Below, one piece after another: positions 38,911-46,307 of a stretch of 46,408 nucleotides of DNA. Origin of the DNA: UBA11524 sp963617205 (GTDB taxonomy: Bacteria; Bacillota; Clostridia; Christensenellales; Aristaeellaceae); NCBI GenBank assembly GCA_963617205.1, contig CAVEOA010000015.1:1-46408 (forward strand). Reading direction: 5' to 3'. Position numbers and translations under genes: made by a program. Each line of letters opens with the position of its first letter. The first letter of the stretch is position 1. The notes under the pieces were generated by a model. That model saw nothing but the letters and a program-made list of their open reading frames with translations, had not been told where the DNA came from and did no database searches.

Positions 38911-41235
38911 ATGAAGAAAACATGGAAGTTTGAGATCGATTGCCCGAACTGCGCAGCGAAGGTTGAGCACGCATTACAGAAGCTCCCGGGCGTTGACAAT
39001 GTTGCAGTGAATTACGTTCAGAAGCGACTGACGCTTGAGGCGGCGGACGAGTGCTTCGAGGAGGTTCGGCAGGCAGTTTATGCCAAGACGAAGGAAATCG
39101 AGCCGGACGCCGAAATCTACTTCGATGGTGAGGCAAAGAAGACGAGCGGCGAGCACCACCATCATCACGACGAAGACGACGATGATGAGCATGAGCACTG
39201 CTGCCACCACCATCATCACGATGACGACGATGATGATGAGCACGAGCACTGCTGCCACCACCATCATCACGATGACGATGATGATGAGCACGAGCACTGC
39301 TGCCATCACCATCATCATGAACATGAAGAGGATGATGCCCATGACGAGCATGCGCATCATCATGAGCACACCCATGAACATGGACACGGACAGGACGAGG
39401 GAAAGAAGCTTCTGCTGCGTGCCGCCGCGGCTGTCGTGCTGCTGGTCATCGGGCTGATTCTGAAGGCGAATTTGCCGGATGCGCCGTGGGTTGCGATTGC
39501 GGTGTTCATCGTGGGCTACCTGATTGTCGGCTATGACGTGGTGTGGAAGGCCATTTGCAACATTCGCCGCGGCGAGGTGTTCGATGAGAATTTCCTGATG
39601 ATGGTTGCGTCCATCGGCGCGATGTGCGTGGGCGAATTTGCCGAGGGCATTGCGGTTATGGCGCTGTATCAGGTCGGCGAATACTTCCAGGACAAGGCGG
39701 TCGACAAGAGCCGCGAATCCATCACGCAGCTGATGGACATCCGTCCGGATTACGCGAACCTCGTTGACGGCAGCGACACGCGGCGCGTCAGCCCGGAGGA
39801 TGTGCATGTGGGGGATGTGATTCTCGTCAAGCCCGGCGAAAAGATTCCGCTGGACGGCGTTGTGACGGAAGGCACATCGAGCCTGAACACAACGGCACTG
39901 ACCGGCGAATCGCTGCCGCGCGATGTGATGCCCGGCGATGATGTGCTCAGCGGCTGCGTCAACCTGTCCGGCGTGCTGAAGCTGCGCGTGACGGCGAAAT
40001 TCAGCGAATCGACCGTTGCGAAAATTCTGGCGCTGGTCGAGTCCTCCGGCGATGCAAAGGCGCAGACGGAGCGCTTCATCACGAAATTCAGCCGCATTTA
40101 CACGCCGGCAGTATGCTTCTTCGCGCTGGCACTGGCGGTGATTCCGAGTCTGTTTGACGGACGCTGGACGAACTGGATTTATACCGCGCTGACGTTCCTC
40201 GTCATCTCCTGCCCGTGCGCACTGGTCATTTCCGTGCCGCTGACGTTCTTCTCCGGCATCGGCGGCGCCTCGAAGAAGGGCATTTTGATGAAGGGCGCAA
40301 CACACATGGAGAGCATGGCGAAGGTCGACACGGTTGTATTCGACAAGACCGGCACGCTCACGAAGGGCACGTTCAGCGTAACAGGCATTTATCCGGCGAA
40401 GGGCGTGACGGAAGCGCAGCTGCTTGATTACGCGGCGCATGCGGAGGCGTTCAGCGACCATCCGATTGCAAAGTCAATCAAGGAAGCGCTGGGGCATCCG
40501 GTGGACGTCAGCCGCGTCAGCGATGCATCGGAATCGGCCGGTCACGGCGTGCATGCGAAGGTCGATGACAAGGACGTCTATGCGGGCAATGCGCGTCAGA
40601 TGGCGGCAATTCACGTGAATGCGCCTGCGATAAAGGAAGTCGGCACGGTTGTGCATGTGGCGTGCGGCGGACAGTATATGGGTGCGCTGGTCATCAGCGA
40701 TGTGGTGAAGGAAACGAGCGCCGCCGCGATGCAGAGCCTCAAGGATGCCGGCGTAAAGCGCCTTGTGATGCTCACGGGTGATCGCGAGGAGACGGCGGCG
40801 GACGTTGCTGCCAAGGTCGGCGTGACGGAATACCGCGCAGGGCTGCTGCCGGAAGGCAAGGTGACGGCGCTGGAGAGCCTGTTGGGCGAAGGGCATACCG
40901 TGGCGTTCGTAGGTGACGGCATCAACGATGCGCCGGTGCTGCGCCGTGCGGATCTGGGCATCGCAATGGGCGGCGTCGGTGCGGATGCGGCGATTGAGGC
41001 GGCAGACATCGTGCTGATGGATGATGATCCGGCGAAGATTGCGCTTGGCGTTCGCCATGCACGCAGAACCATGACGATTGTGCACGAGAACATCGTGTTT
41101 GCGCTCGCGGTGAAGCTGCTGGTGATGATTCTCGGCGTGTGCGGCTTCGCGAACATGTGGCTGGCGGTCTTTGCGGATGTCGGCGTGGCGATGCTGGCCA
41201 TCCTCAATGCAATGCGCGCATTGCAGGTGAAATAA
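38911..41235 (+). CDS. Zn/Cd/Pb-type P1B ATPase with His/Asp/Cys-rich linker
   Basis: This 774-residue pump should export Zn, Cd or Pb ions. An HMA domain with CPNC (Cys11, Cys14) starts the protein. Residues 81-160 form an extreme metal-binding linker with about 36 His, three Cys-Cys pairs and long Asp runs, in three near-identical units of EHEHCC-HHHHH-DDDDD type. The ATPase core has TGES, the membrane site CPC (434-436), phosphorylated Asp478 (DKTGTLT), SDHPIAKS and GDGINDAPVL. The late FADVGVAML keeps the Asp typical of ZntA-class pumps. ATG at 38911 is chosen because codons upstream precede the leader purine-rich site AGAAAGGTCGGG. It is a single-gene unit under an ArsR-like operator. 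Confidence 0.93.
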   Translation: MKKTWKFEIDCPNCAAKVEHALQKLPGVDNVAVNYVQKRLTLEAADECFEEVRQAVYAKTKEIEPDAEIYFDGEAKKTSGEHHHHHDEDDDDEHEHCCHHHHHDDDDDDEHEHCCHHHHHDDDDDEHEHCCHHHHHEHEEDDAHDEHAHHHEHTHEHGHGQDEGKKLLLRAAAAVVLLVIGLILKANLPDAPWVAIAVFIVGYLIVGYDVVWKAICNIRRGEVFDENFLMMVASIGAMCVGEFAEGIAVMALYQVGEYFQDKAVDKSRESITQLMDIRPDYANLVDGSDTRRVSPEDVHVGDVILVKPGEKIPLDGVVTEGTSSLNTTALTGESLPRDVMPGDDVLSGCVNLSGVLKLRVTAKFSESTVAKILALVESSGDAKAQTERFITKFSRIYTPAVCFFALALAVIPSLFDGRWTNWIYTALTFLVISCPCALVISVPLTFFSGIGGASKKGILMKGATHMESMAKVDTVVFDKTGTLTKGTFSVTGIYPAKGVTEAQLLDYAAHAEAFSDHPIAKSIKEALGHPVDVSRVSDASESAGHGVHAKVDDKDVYAGNARQMAAIHVNAPAIKEVGTVVHVACGGQYMGALVISDVVKETSAAAMQSLKDAGVKRLVMLTGDREETAADVAAKVGVTEYRAGLLPEGKVTALESLLGEGHTVAFVGDGINDAPVLRRADLGIAMGGVGADAAIEAADIVLMDDDPAKIALGVRHARRTMTIVHENIVFALAVKLLVMILGVCGFANMWLAVFADVGVAMLAILNAMRALQVK
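39163..39318 (+). repeat. in-frame tandem repeats coding His/Asp/Cys units
   Basis: Three near-identical direct repeats of about 48-51 bases, each with GAGCACTGCTGCCA and CATCATCACGATGACGA, lie inside the P1B ATPase gene. They encode Glu-His-Glu-His-Cys-Cys-His5-Asp5-6. Such in-frame repeats can change copy number by slippage, so unit number may vary between strains. Confidence 0.85.
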
Positions 41236-41294
41236 GTCAAGCAGGGGTTCGAGCAATTTGCAGGTCAGAAGACAGAGTTTTTTTCAAAAAAGTC

Positions 41295-41323
41295 TTGATT
41301 TTTTATCGAAAGCATGGTAAAAT
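41295..41323 (+). promoter_or_regulatory. sigma-A promoter of rpsT
   Basis: TTGATT (41295-41300), 17-base spacer, TAAAAT (41318-41323), with a T/A-rich tract upstream that could act as an UP element. Confidence 0.75.
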
Positions 41324-41375
41324 TATCAATGCTGGTTTTCGCACGGTTTGTGCCGTACTCGAACCCCAACTTTGT

Positions 41376-41389
41376 GCGGTGGAAACCGC
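41376..41389 (+). other. GNRA-loop hairpin in the rpsT leader
   Basis: GCGGT, loop GGAA, ACCGC, about 20 bases before the rpsT ribosome binding site. It may take part in autoregulation of bS20 translation, as rpsT leaders do in other bacteria; this is inference. Confidence 0.4.
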
Positions 41390-41422
41390 CGATGAACAGA
41401 TTGAACCGGGAGGTGAACGAAG

Positions 41423-41686
41423 TTGCCGAATATTAAGTCTGCTAAGAAGCGTGTGAAGGTGAACGAAAAGAAGAATCTTCAGAATCGCATGATTAAGAGT
41501 GCTGTCCGTACTTCTGTGAAGAAGCTGGAAGCTGCGATCGCTGCGGATCCTCAGGCTGCCAATGCGCAGTTGGTTATGACCACCTCCGCGATTGATAAGG
41601 CTGCGTCTAAGGGCGTTATCCATAAGAATGCTGCCAATCGTAAGAAGGCTCGTCTGGCCAAGCGTCTCGCAAAGGCTGCTGTCTGA
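41423..41686 (+). CDS. rpsT: 30S ribosomal protein bS20
   Basis: This 87-residue basic protein matches bS20 throughout: MPNIKSAKKRVKVNEKKNLQN at the start, KSAVRTSVKKLEAAI in the middle and GVIHKNAANRKKARLAKRL at the end. It binds 16S rRNA in the body of the small subunit. The start codon is TTG, seven bases after GGGAGGTG; a non-AUG start is also used by rpsT in E. coli, where it is part of autoregulation. The gene has its own promoter and terminator. Confidence 0.97.
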   Translation: MPNIKSAKKRVKVNEKKNLQNRMIKSAVRTSVKKLEAAIAADPQAANAQLVMTTSAIDKAASKGVIHKNAANRKKARLAKRLAKAAV

Positions 41687-41699
41687 GTCTGAATGAAAT

Positions 41700-41737
41700 A
41701 AAAAAGCGCTTTCCGATTAGAAGGAAGGCGCTTTTTT
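41700..41737 (+). terminator. intrinsic terminator of rpsT
   Basis: AAAAAAGCGC then TTTCC pairs with GGAA and GCGC, followed by TTTTTT (41732-41737). The A run on the 5' side could also make it work on the other strand. Confidence 0.92.
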
Positions 41738-41743
41738 AGTGGC

Positions 41744-41782
41744 AAAAAGAAAGGACTGCCGCAGAATGTGCTGCAACAGTCC
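41744..41782 (-). terminator. intrinsic terminator of the HMA2/P-ATPase operon
   Basis: On the minus strand GGACTGTTGCAG (41771-41782) pairs with CTGCGGCAGTCC (41753-41764), 12 pairs with two G-T, followed by TTTCTTTTT (41744-41752). It ends the five-gene minus-strand operon just before it would meet rpsT. Confidence 0.9.
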
Positions 41783-41790
41783 CTCCTGTT

Positions 41791-42063
41791 TTATGCCTGT
41801 GCTTCGGCGGCTTCGACCGTCACGCTCTGTTCCTGCTGCTCCTTTTCGGCAATCAGATCCTCGATGTTCTCCTTTGTGCGCATCAGGTCCTCGACGGACA
41901 TGGTCTCAAAGCCGGCAGTGGGCGTCTTGACCTTCACGCCGTGGCTGCGCAGGAAGTTGTCCACCTTCTCCTCGTTCTGCTTGTAAGCATAGAAGCCGAT
42001 GGCGCTGACGCCGACACCGATCAGAATGCCCTTCACCATGGGGCTGAGCGTTACATTCATCAT
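41791..42063 (-). CDS. 90-residue single-span protein, last gene of the HMA2/P-ATPase operon
   Basis: The protein has one N-terminal membrane span (about 9-27, MVKGILIGVGVSAIGFYAY), a short basic region, then a probably helical acidic tail (MSVEDLMRTKENIEDLIAEKEQQ) and a C-terminus rich in Glu and Ala. I do not recognise a named family. Its layout resembles the PacL (DUF1490) proteins of mycobacteria, small single-span scaffolds that assemble metal-exporting P-type ATPases into membrane patches; there is no His-rich metal-binding end here, so this is analogy only. The start has a strong AAGGAGG site; the first of two adjacent ATG codons is used. Confidence 0.6.
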   Translation of the reverse strand: MMNVTLSPMVKGILIGVGVSAIGFYAYKQNEEKVDNFLRSHGVKVKTPTAGFETMSVEDLMRTKENIEDLIAEKEQQEQSVTVEAAEAQA

Positions 42064-42126
42064 AATAGTTTCCTCCTTACAGAATTAGAAAGCGATGTAT
42101 CGTTCAGGCACGTTTGTGCCGGGCGA

Positions 42127-42831
42127 TCAAGCCTTGCGCGCAAGCGCCTCAACGCTGCGGCTGAAGATTGTTCCCGCGAAGGCGCTGCCGTCGTCGTTGC
42201 CGAAGACCGGCGTGAGCGTTGTGGCATGCGCATCGTGGCGGACGAGGTAAACCTGTTCGCGCGGAGAACGCGGAATCAGGTGACGGCTGAAGGTGACAAT
42301 CCATGCCAGCAGGCTGGCGCGGAAGCCGTTTGCCTTGCCGATGGAATTGATGAGATAGACGACGGACATGACCTCGGGGTCGAAGCTGCCGCGCATGTGG
42401 AGCTCCTGATAGGCGTGCTCGACAACGGCGGTCAGCGTTGCACCGGCGGACAGCCAGTTGGTGTAGCGCGTCAGGGGCGAGCCGGCAAGCGTCATGATGC
42501 CATCCGTGATGATGCAGCCGAGTGCGAGATAACCGCTTGGCGCGATCGAGAAGCCTTCCTCCTCAGAGTGCTTAACGTGCAGCAGCTTCGTTCGGAGCAT
42601 GCGGGCATAAATCGCGCCGATGCGGACGAGCAGCGCGTCCTCCTGCACGGCAGTCTTGTCATAGCAGCACAGGAGCGTCTGGATGCGTGGATTATAGCGA
42701 CAGCTCTGCAGGCCGGGAATGCCCAGGAAAAGCGCCTCGGAGTCAATCGGCTTTTCCAGATGGAGCCTGAGCCTGCCGGGCATTGCGCTGAGCACCGTCA
42801 GATGAAGTGCGCCAATGTCATTTTCGTGCAT
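42127..42831 (-). CDS. HMA2-like domain membrane protein (C)
   Basis: The 234-residue protein begins with a ferredoxin-like domain of the HMA2 type (about 10-75): SAMPGRLRLHLEKP, then SCRYNPRIQTLLCCYD. The CxxC metal site of ordinary HMA domains is absent. Hydrophobic stretches follow (about 98-116, 122-140 and 170-185), so it is probably membrane-bound. The last 40 residues, VRHDAHATTLTPVFGNDDGS, are soluble. The start lies three bases after the P-type ATPase stop behind GGAAGG, so both are co-translated. The domain is repeated in the ATPase N-terminus and in the two upstream small genes. Confidence 0.7.
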   Translation of the reverse strand: MHENDIGALHLTVLSAMPGRLRLHLEKPIDSEALFLGIPGLQSCRYNPRIQTLLCCYDKTAVQEDALLVRIGAIYARMLRTKLLHVKHSEEEGFSIAPSGYLALGCIITDGIMTLAGSPLTRYTNWLSAGATLTAVVEHAYQELHMRGSFDPEVMSVVYLINSIGKANGFRASLLAWIVTFSRHLIPRSPREQVYLVRHDAHATTLTPVFGNDDGSAFAGTIFSRSVEALARKA

Positions 42832-42834
42832 GCG

Positions 42835-45012
42835 TTACCTTCCTTCCATCGGCGGAAACACCATCAGGCGGAGCGAGTTCGCGACAACCAGAATGGTGGA
42901 GAGGTTATGCATCAGCGCGCTTGCCATAACGGAGATGCCGCTGGCAGCGCCCAAAATCAGCCCGACGGTATTGATGCCGATGACCATGGTGAAGTTTTGA
43001 TGCACGATGCGCATGGTGGCGCGGGCAAGACGGCGCAGCTCAGGGATGACCATCGGGTCGTCGCGGTTGATGACCACGTCGCTCGTTTCCATCGCGATGT
43101 CGGTCGACTTGCTGCCCAGCGAGATGCCGACATCCGCATAGGCGAGCGCAGGCGCGTCATTGATGCCGTCGCCGACCATGATGACGCCGTTGCCCTGCGT
43201 TTGCAGCTTTAGGACGGCTTCTGCCTTTTGTTCCGGCAGGAGCTGCGCCTGATAGCCGTCCACGCCGACCATCTCCGCAACAGCCTGTGCCTGCGGCGCC
43301 ATGTCGCCTGTCAGCAGCTCGATATCGCCGACGCCGTCATAGCGCAGGGCGTTGATGGCGCGGCGAACATTGGCACGCGGATTGTCGATGGCGTACAGCA
43401 CGGCGACAATCCGGTCATCCACGCCGATGTAATTCGGAATCGCGCCGTGTGCATCCGGAATGGTCTGCGAGGCAGCAACGCCGTTTTCACGCATGTACTT
43501 CATGTTGCCGACGCGGATGCGGTGATGCGCTGTATCAGTGCGGCTGCCGCGGGAGACCTCCGTCACAACCTCGCCGTGCAGGGGAATCTCGATCTTGCGG
43601 CTGTGCCCGTAGGCGAGAATGGCGCTGGCAAGCGGATGCGTGCTTGTTTCTTCTGCTGCCATGGCAAGGGCAAGCGCTTCGTCCTCGCTCATGTCATCGG
43701 TCAGCATGGTCATGCCGGTGATGCGCGGGCGACCTTCGGTGATGGTGCCGGTTTTGTCCAGCAGCACCGTGTTTGCGCTGCTCATCTGCTCGATGTACGC
43801 GCCGCCCTTAATCAGCACGCCGCGCTTGACCGCAGTGTTGATGGCTGCGGAGAACGCCGTCGCGGTGGACAGCTTGATGCCGCAGGAGTAATCGATGACG
43901 AGCATCTTGAGCGCCTTCTGCGGATTCTTCGTGACGAGCCAGACCGCCGCGCAGAGCAGATAATTCAGCGGCACGAGGTAGTTGGAGAAGCGGTCGGCGT
44001 AGCGCTGAATGGGCGCCTTCTTGAGCTCGCTCTGCTCCACCATGCCGATGATGCGCGAAACGACCGTCTGGTCGCCGACACGCTGGGAAAGAATCGTCAA
44101 ATTGCCGTTCTTGACAACGGTGCCTGCGTAAACCTCGGCGCCGGCCGCTTTTTCAGCAGGGACAAATTCGCCCGTGATGGCGCTCTGGTCGACCACGCCG
44201 CTGCCGGATACGACAACGCCGTCCACCGCGATTTTTTCGCCGGTGTGCACCGCGATGGTTTCGCCTGCCTTCAGCGCGCTGATGGGCGTCTTTTCAAGGC
44301 GACCGTCTGCAAGCACCTTCCAGACCTCTGCGTCATCGACGGACAGCAGCTTCTTGATGGAGGAGCGCGTACGCTCGATGGTGTAGGATGTCATCAGCTC
44401 AGCAAGGTCGGAAAGCGCGAGAATCATCAGCGCGGAATGCGGCGTGTTCAGCAGCAGGCTTGCGACGATGGAGGTGACCGTCAGGAAATCGGCGTTTGGC
44501 TTGCGGTCGCGGCGGATTCCGGCGACGGCGCTCTTGAACATCGGCGCAGTCAGGTACAGGCTTGTCAGCGCTTCGAGCGAGGTGAAGCTGGCGAGCGTTC
44601 CTGTCAGCAGACTGCCGGGCAGCAGCGTGTGGCTCAGCAGCATGGTGGATGCATTGACTGCGAGCCGCTTCGTCAGGTCGGATGTCGTCATGGATACCTC
44701 AGCCGCCTCGGGTGTGCTGGCGCTCTGTCGGACACGCGAAGCAGTCATGGCATAGCGCGCCAGTATCATGTCTGCTCCCTCGGTCAGCAGCTGTGCGTCC
44801 GTAATCGCTGGCGTGAAGGTAATCAGCACGCTTTCGGTTACGGGCGTAATCTGAACGGTGCGGACGCCCGGCAGCTTGACGAACAGCTGCGCGATTTCCG
44901 CACGCTCGTCATTCAAATACCGGAGCCCGTCAACGCGAAGACGAAGCCGACCGCGCAGGCTGTGCGCAATCTGCCCCTTCATCCAATACGGGTGTGATTG
45001 ATTTCCAAACAT
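42835..45012 (-). CDS. atypical P1B-like P-type ATPase with N-terminal HMA2 domain
   Basis: This 725-residue pump starts with an HMA2-like domain lacking CxxC (GRLRL at 21-25, then VQITPVTESVLITFTPA). The catalytic core is intact: TGEFVP (TGE loop), phosphorylated Asp419 in DKTGTITEG, THPLASAI and GDGINDAPAL. The membrane site where P1B pumps have CPC reads DYSCGIKLST (Ser376-Cys377-Gly378), with no proline. Membrane spans lie near 120-160, 175-205, 345-362, 366-392 and 660-710. The cargo cannot be assigned; the odd site argues against ordinary Cu or Zn pumps. It is the central gene of a five-gene operon with other HMA2-like proteins. Confidence 0.88.
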   Translation of the reverse strand: MFGNQSHPYWMKGQIAHSLRGRLRLRVDGLRYLNDERAEIAQLFVKLPGVRTVQITPVTESVLITFTPAITDAQLLTEGADMILARYAMTASRVRQSASTPEAAEVSMTTSDLTKRLAVNASTMLLSHTLLPGSLLTGTLASFTSLEALTSLYLTAPMFKSAVAGIRRDRKPNADFLTVTSIVASLLLNTPHSALMILALSDLAELMTSYTIERTRSSIKKLLSVDDAEVWKVLADGRLEKTPISALKAGETIAVHTGEKIAVDGVVVSGSGVVDQSAITGEFVPAEKAAGAEVYAGTVVKNGNLTILSQRVGDQTVVSRIIGMVEQSELKKAPIQRYADRFSNYLVPLNYLLCAAVWLVTKNPQKALKMLVIDYSCGIKLSTATAFSAAINTAVKRGVLIKGGAYIEQMSSANTVLLDKTGTITEGRPRITGMTMLTDDMSEDEALALAMAAEETSTHPLASAILAYGHSRKIEIPLHGEVVTEVSRGSRTDTAHHRIRVGNMKYMRENGVAASQTIPDAHGAIPNYIGVDDRIVAVLYAIDNPRANVRRAINALRYDGVGDIELLTGDMAPQAQAVAEMVGVDGYQAQLLPEQKAEAVLKLQTQGNGVIMVGDGINDAPALAYADVGISLGSKSTDIAMETSDVVINRDDPMVIPELRRLARATMRIVHQNFTMVIGINTVGLILGAASGISVMASALMHNLSTILVVANSLRLMVFPPMEGR

Positions 45013-45039
45013 GAAAATCCCTTCTATTAAATAGTTGCT

Positions 45040-45420
45040 TTATTTCGGAAGCCGGTCGAGCAGACGCTCCCGGGCAAGCTGCGCAAGCTCCGCTTCCTGA
45101 AGGACGCCGTTCTGCCAGTTGATTTCTGCGGACAGCTCAAGTCCTACGCTGACGGCGGTGTCGATCCATTGCAGAATCTGCTCACGGCTTGTTGTCTGCG
45201 GATCATACGAAATCAGCGCTGTGCCGATGCGCGGATTGACCTGCGTGTCAGTAACGCCGGGCAGCATGGTCATGACATCCCGAACGTAATGCAGGTAGGG
45301 GAGCGCGTCCTTCGGCAGCAGCTTATAGCATTTGAAGGATAGCCGCAGCCGGCCGTGCAGGTCAGAAGTGATGTTAGGCTTCAGGGCGCGGCGAATGAGT
45401 GCGTTTTCAAAGCGTCCCAC
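45040..45420 (-). CDS. small HMA2-like domain protein (B)
   Basis: This 126-residue soluble-looking protein is almost entirely one HMA2-like ferredoxin fold: SDLHGRLRLSFKCY (23-27 is GRLRL), LPGVTDTQVNPRIGTALISYDP, followed by a helical tail. There is no CxxC and no membrane span. Translation starts with GTG at 45420, ten bases after GGAGG, inside the end of the upstream gene (14-base overlap), so it is coupled to it. It lies 27 bases before the ATPase start. A role as binding partner or regulator of the ATPase is inferred from the operon. Confidence 0.75.
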   Translation of the reverse strand: MGRFENALIRRALKPNITSDLHGRLRLSFKCYKLLPKDALPYLHYVRDVMTMLPGVTDTQVNPRIGTALISYDPQTTSREQILQWIDTAVSVGLELSAEINWQNGVLQEAELAQLARERLLDRLPK

Positions 45421-45985
45421 TGTCGTTGCGCCTCCAGAGGTTGCATGCCCACCAAAGCAGCGTCATCGCGCCGGGCATCGCCGGACCGGACGACATCAGG
45501 CTTTTCAGCCCTGCAAACGTCAATGTACTGCCGAGCAAGGTGCGCAGGTCGAGCAAGCCGTTCGTTGCGTCGAGCAGCCCGCGGTTGACTGCGCCGGCCA
45601 ATGTGTGCAGCGACGTTTCGATGCGCGATGCGGGTGTTTTCTGAAGCACCTCCGAAAGTACCATCAGCTTCAGCACTGCGCCCTGAATGACAGCAGCCTC
45701 AACCTGCGATTCGTCATAGCAGATGAGCACGGTGGAGAGCTTTGGGTTGATAGTCAGGCGCGATACGACCTTCGTCGCCTCAAGCTGACGCTTCATATCA
45801 GCAGCAACCTCAGGGTAGGCACTGATGGATGGAATATACAGCCGCATCCGCCCGGGCAGACTGGCACGAACCTCCGCAATGCCGCGAAAGGATGGCAGCC
45901 GCATCAGGTTTCGATCCTCCGTACGGCGACTTGCGGACAACACGGCACCACCCAACGTCAGCCCGATCAGCCAAGATGTATTCAT
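45407..45985 (-). CDS. HMA2-like domain membrane protein (A), first gene of the operon
   Basis: This 192-residue protein starts with a short hydrophobic segment (about 4-18), then an HMA2-like domain (about 38-105): ASLPGRMRLYIPS (45-49 is GRMRL) and RLTINPKLSTVLICYDES, again without CxxC. The C-terminal part (about 120-190) has hydrophobic stretches, including LLGSTLTFAGLKSL and AMTLLWWACNLW, that probably form a hairpin in the membrane. It heads the operon from the promoter at 46067-46095 and overlaps the next gene by 14 bases. Confidence 0.72.
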   Translation of the reverse strand: MNTSWLIGLTLGGAVLSASRRTEDRNLMRLPSFRGIAEVRASLPGRMRLYIPSISAYPEVAADMKRQLEATKVVSRLTINPKLSTVLICYDESQVEAAVIQGAVLKLMVLSEVLQKTPASRIETSLHTLAGAVNRGLLDATNGLLDLRTLLGSTLTFAGLKSLMSSGPAMPGAMTLLWWACNLWRRNDSGTL

Positions 45986-46066
45986 GATGATCGCCTCAAA
46001 TCATGCTTCACAGCGATTTGGTAACGCCGCGCAAATGCAGTAAATTGCACTTGTTTGGCTGCCTTT

Positions 46067-46095
46067 AGTTTATCACACACGACTTTTAATGTCAA
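46067..46095 (-). promoter_or_regulatory. sigma-A promoter of the HMA2/P-ATPase operon
   Basis: On the minus strand a perfect TTGACA (46090-46095), 17-base spacer and TAAACT (46067-46072). The leader of about 75 bases contains TGCA-N6-TGCA type repeats near 46036-46049 that could be a regulator site. Confidence 0.8.
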
Positions 46096-46152
46096 GAATT
46101 AGAAGCATCAAGAGGGAAAAGCTACATTTATATATCGGACAATTTGTCACCT

Positions 46153-46228
46153 GAACATTCCCGCCAGTTAACCCGCAAAGCTCCTCCAAATCCCTGAACG
46201 AACGAGCGTGAGTCGGCCGGAAATGTTC
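46153..46228. repeat. long-armed inverted repeat between divergent promoters
   Basis: GAACATTCCCG (46153-46163) and CGGAAATGTTC (46218-46228) are inverted copies with one mismatch, 54 bases apart. The region 45986-46408 has no supported gene. This repeat lies between the HMA2 operon promoter and the rRNA-type promoter and could be a regulatory loop, a large RNA hairpin or ends of a small decayed element. Confidence 0.4.
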
Positions 46229-46278
46229 GACTTTGCAAAAAGGGTCAAGAAAAAGATTCAGAAAAGGTAAAAAAGGGG

Positions 46279-46307
46279 TTGACGAAAGCGGGGAAACGTG
46301 ATAAGAT
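46279..46307 (+). promoter_or_regulatory. strong promoter, probably of an rRNA operon
   Basis: TTGACG (46279-46284), 17-base spacer, TAAGAT (46302-46307), preceded by about 40 bases rich in A (46237-46275), an UP-element-like tract typical of rRNA promoters. Confidence 0.75.

Noticed and set aside
39163..39318. CRISPR-like tandem repeats
   Set aside because: The units are adjacent without spacers and in frame with the P1B ATPase; they encode a metal-binding linker.
43228..44997. Plus-strand frame of nearly 600 codons opposite the P-type ATPase
   Set aside because: Shadow of the ATPase gene; no start signals and no domain.
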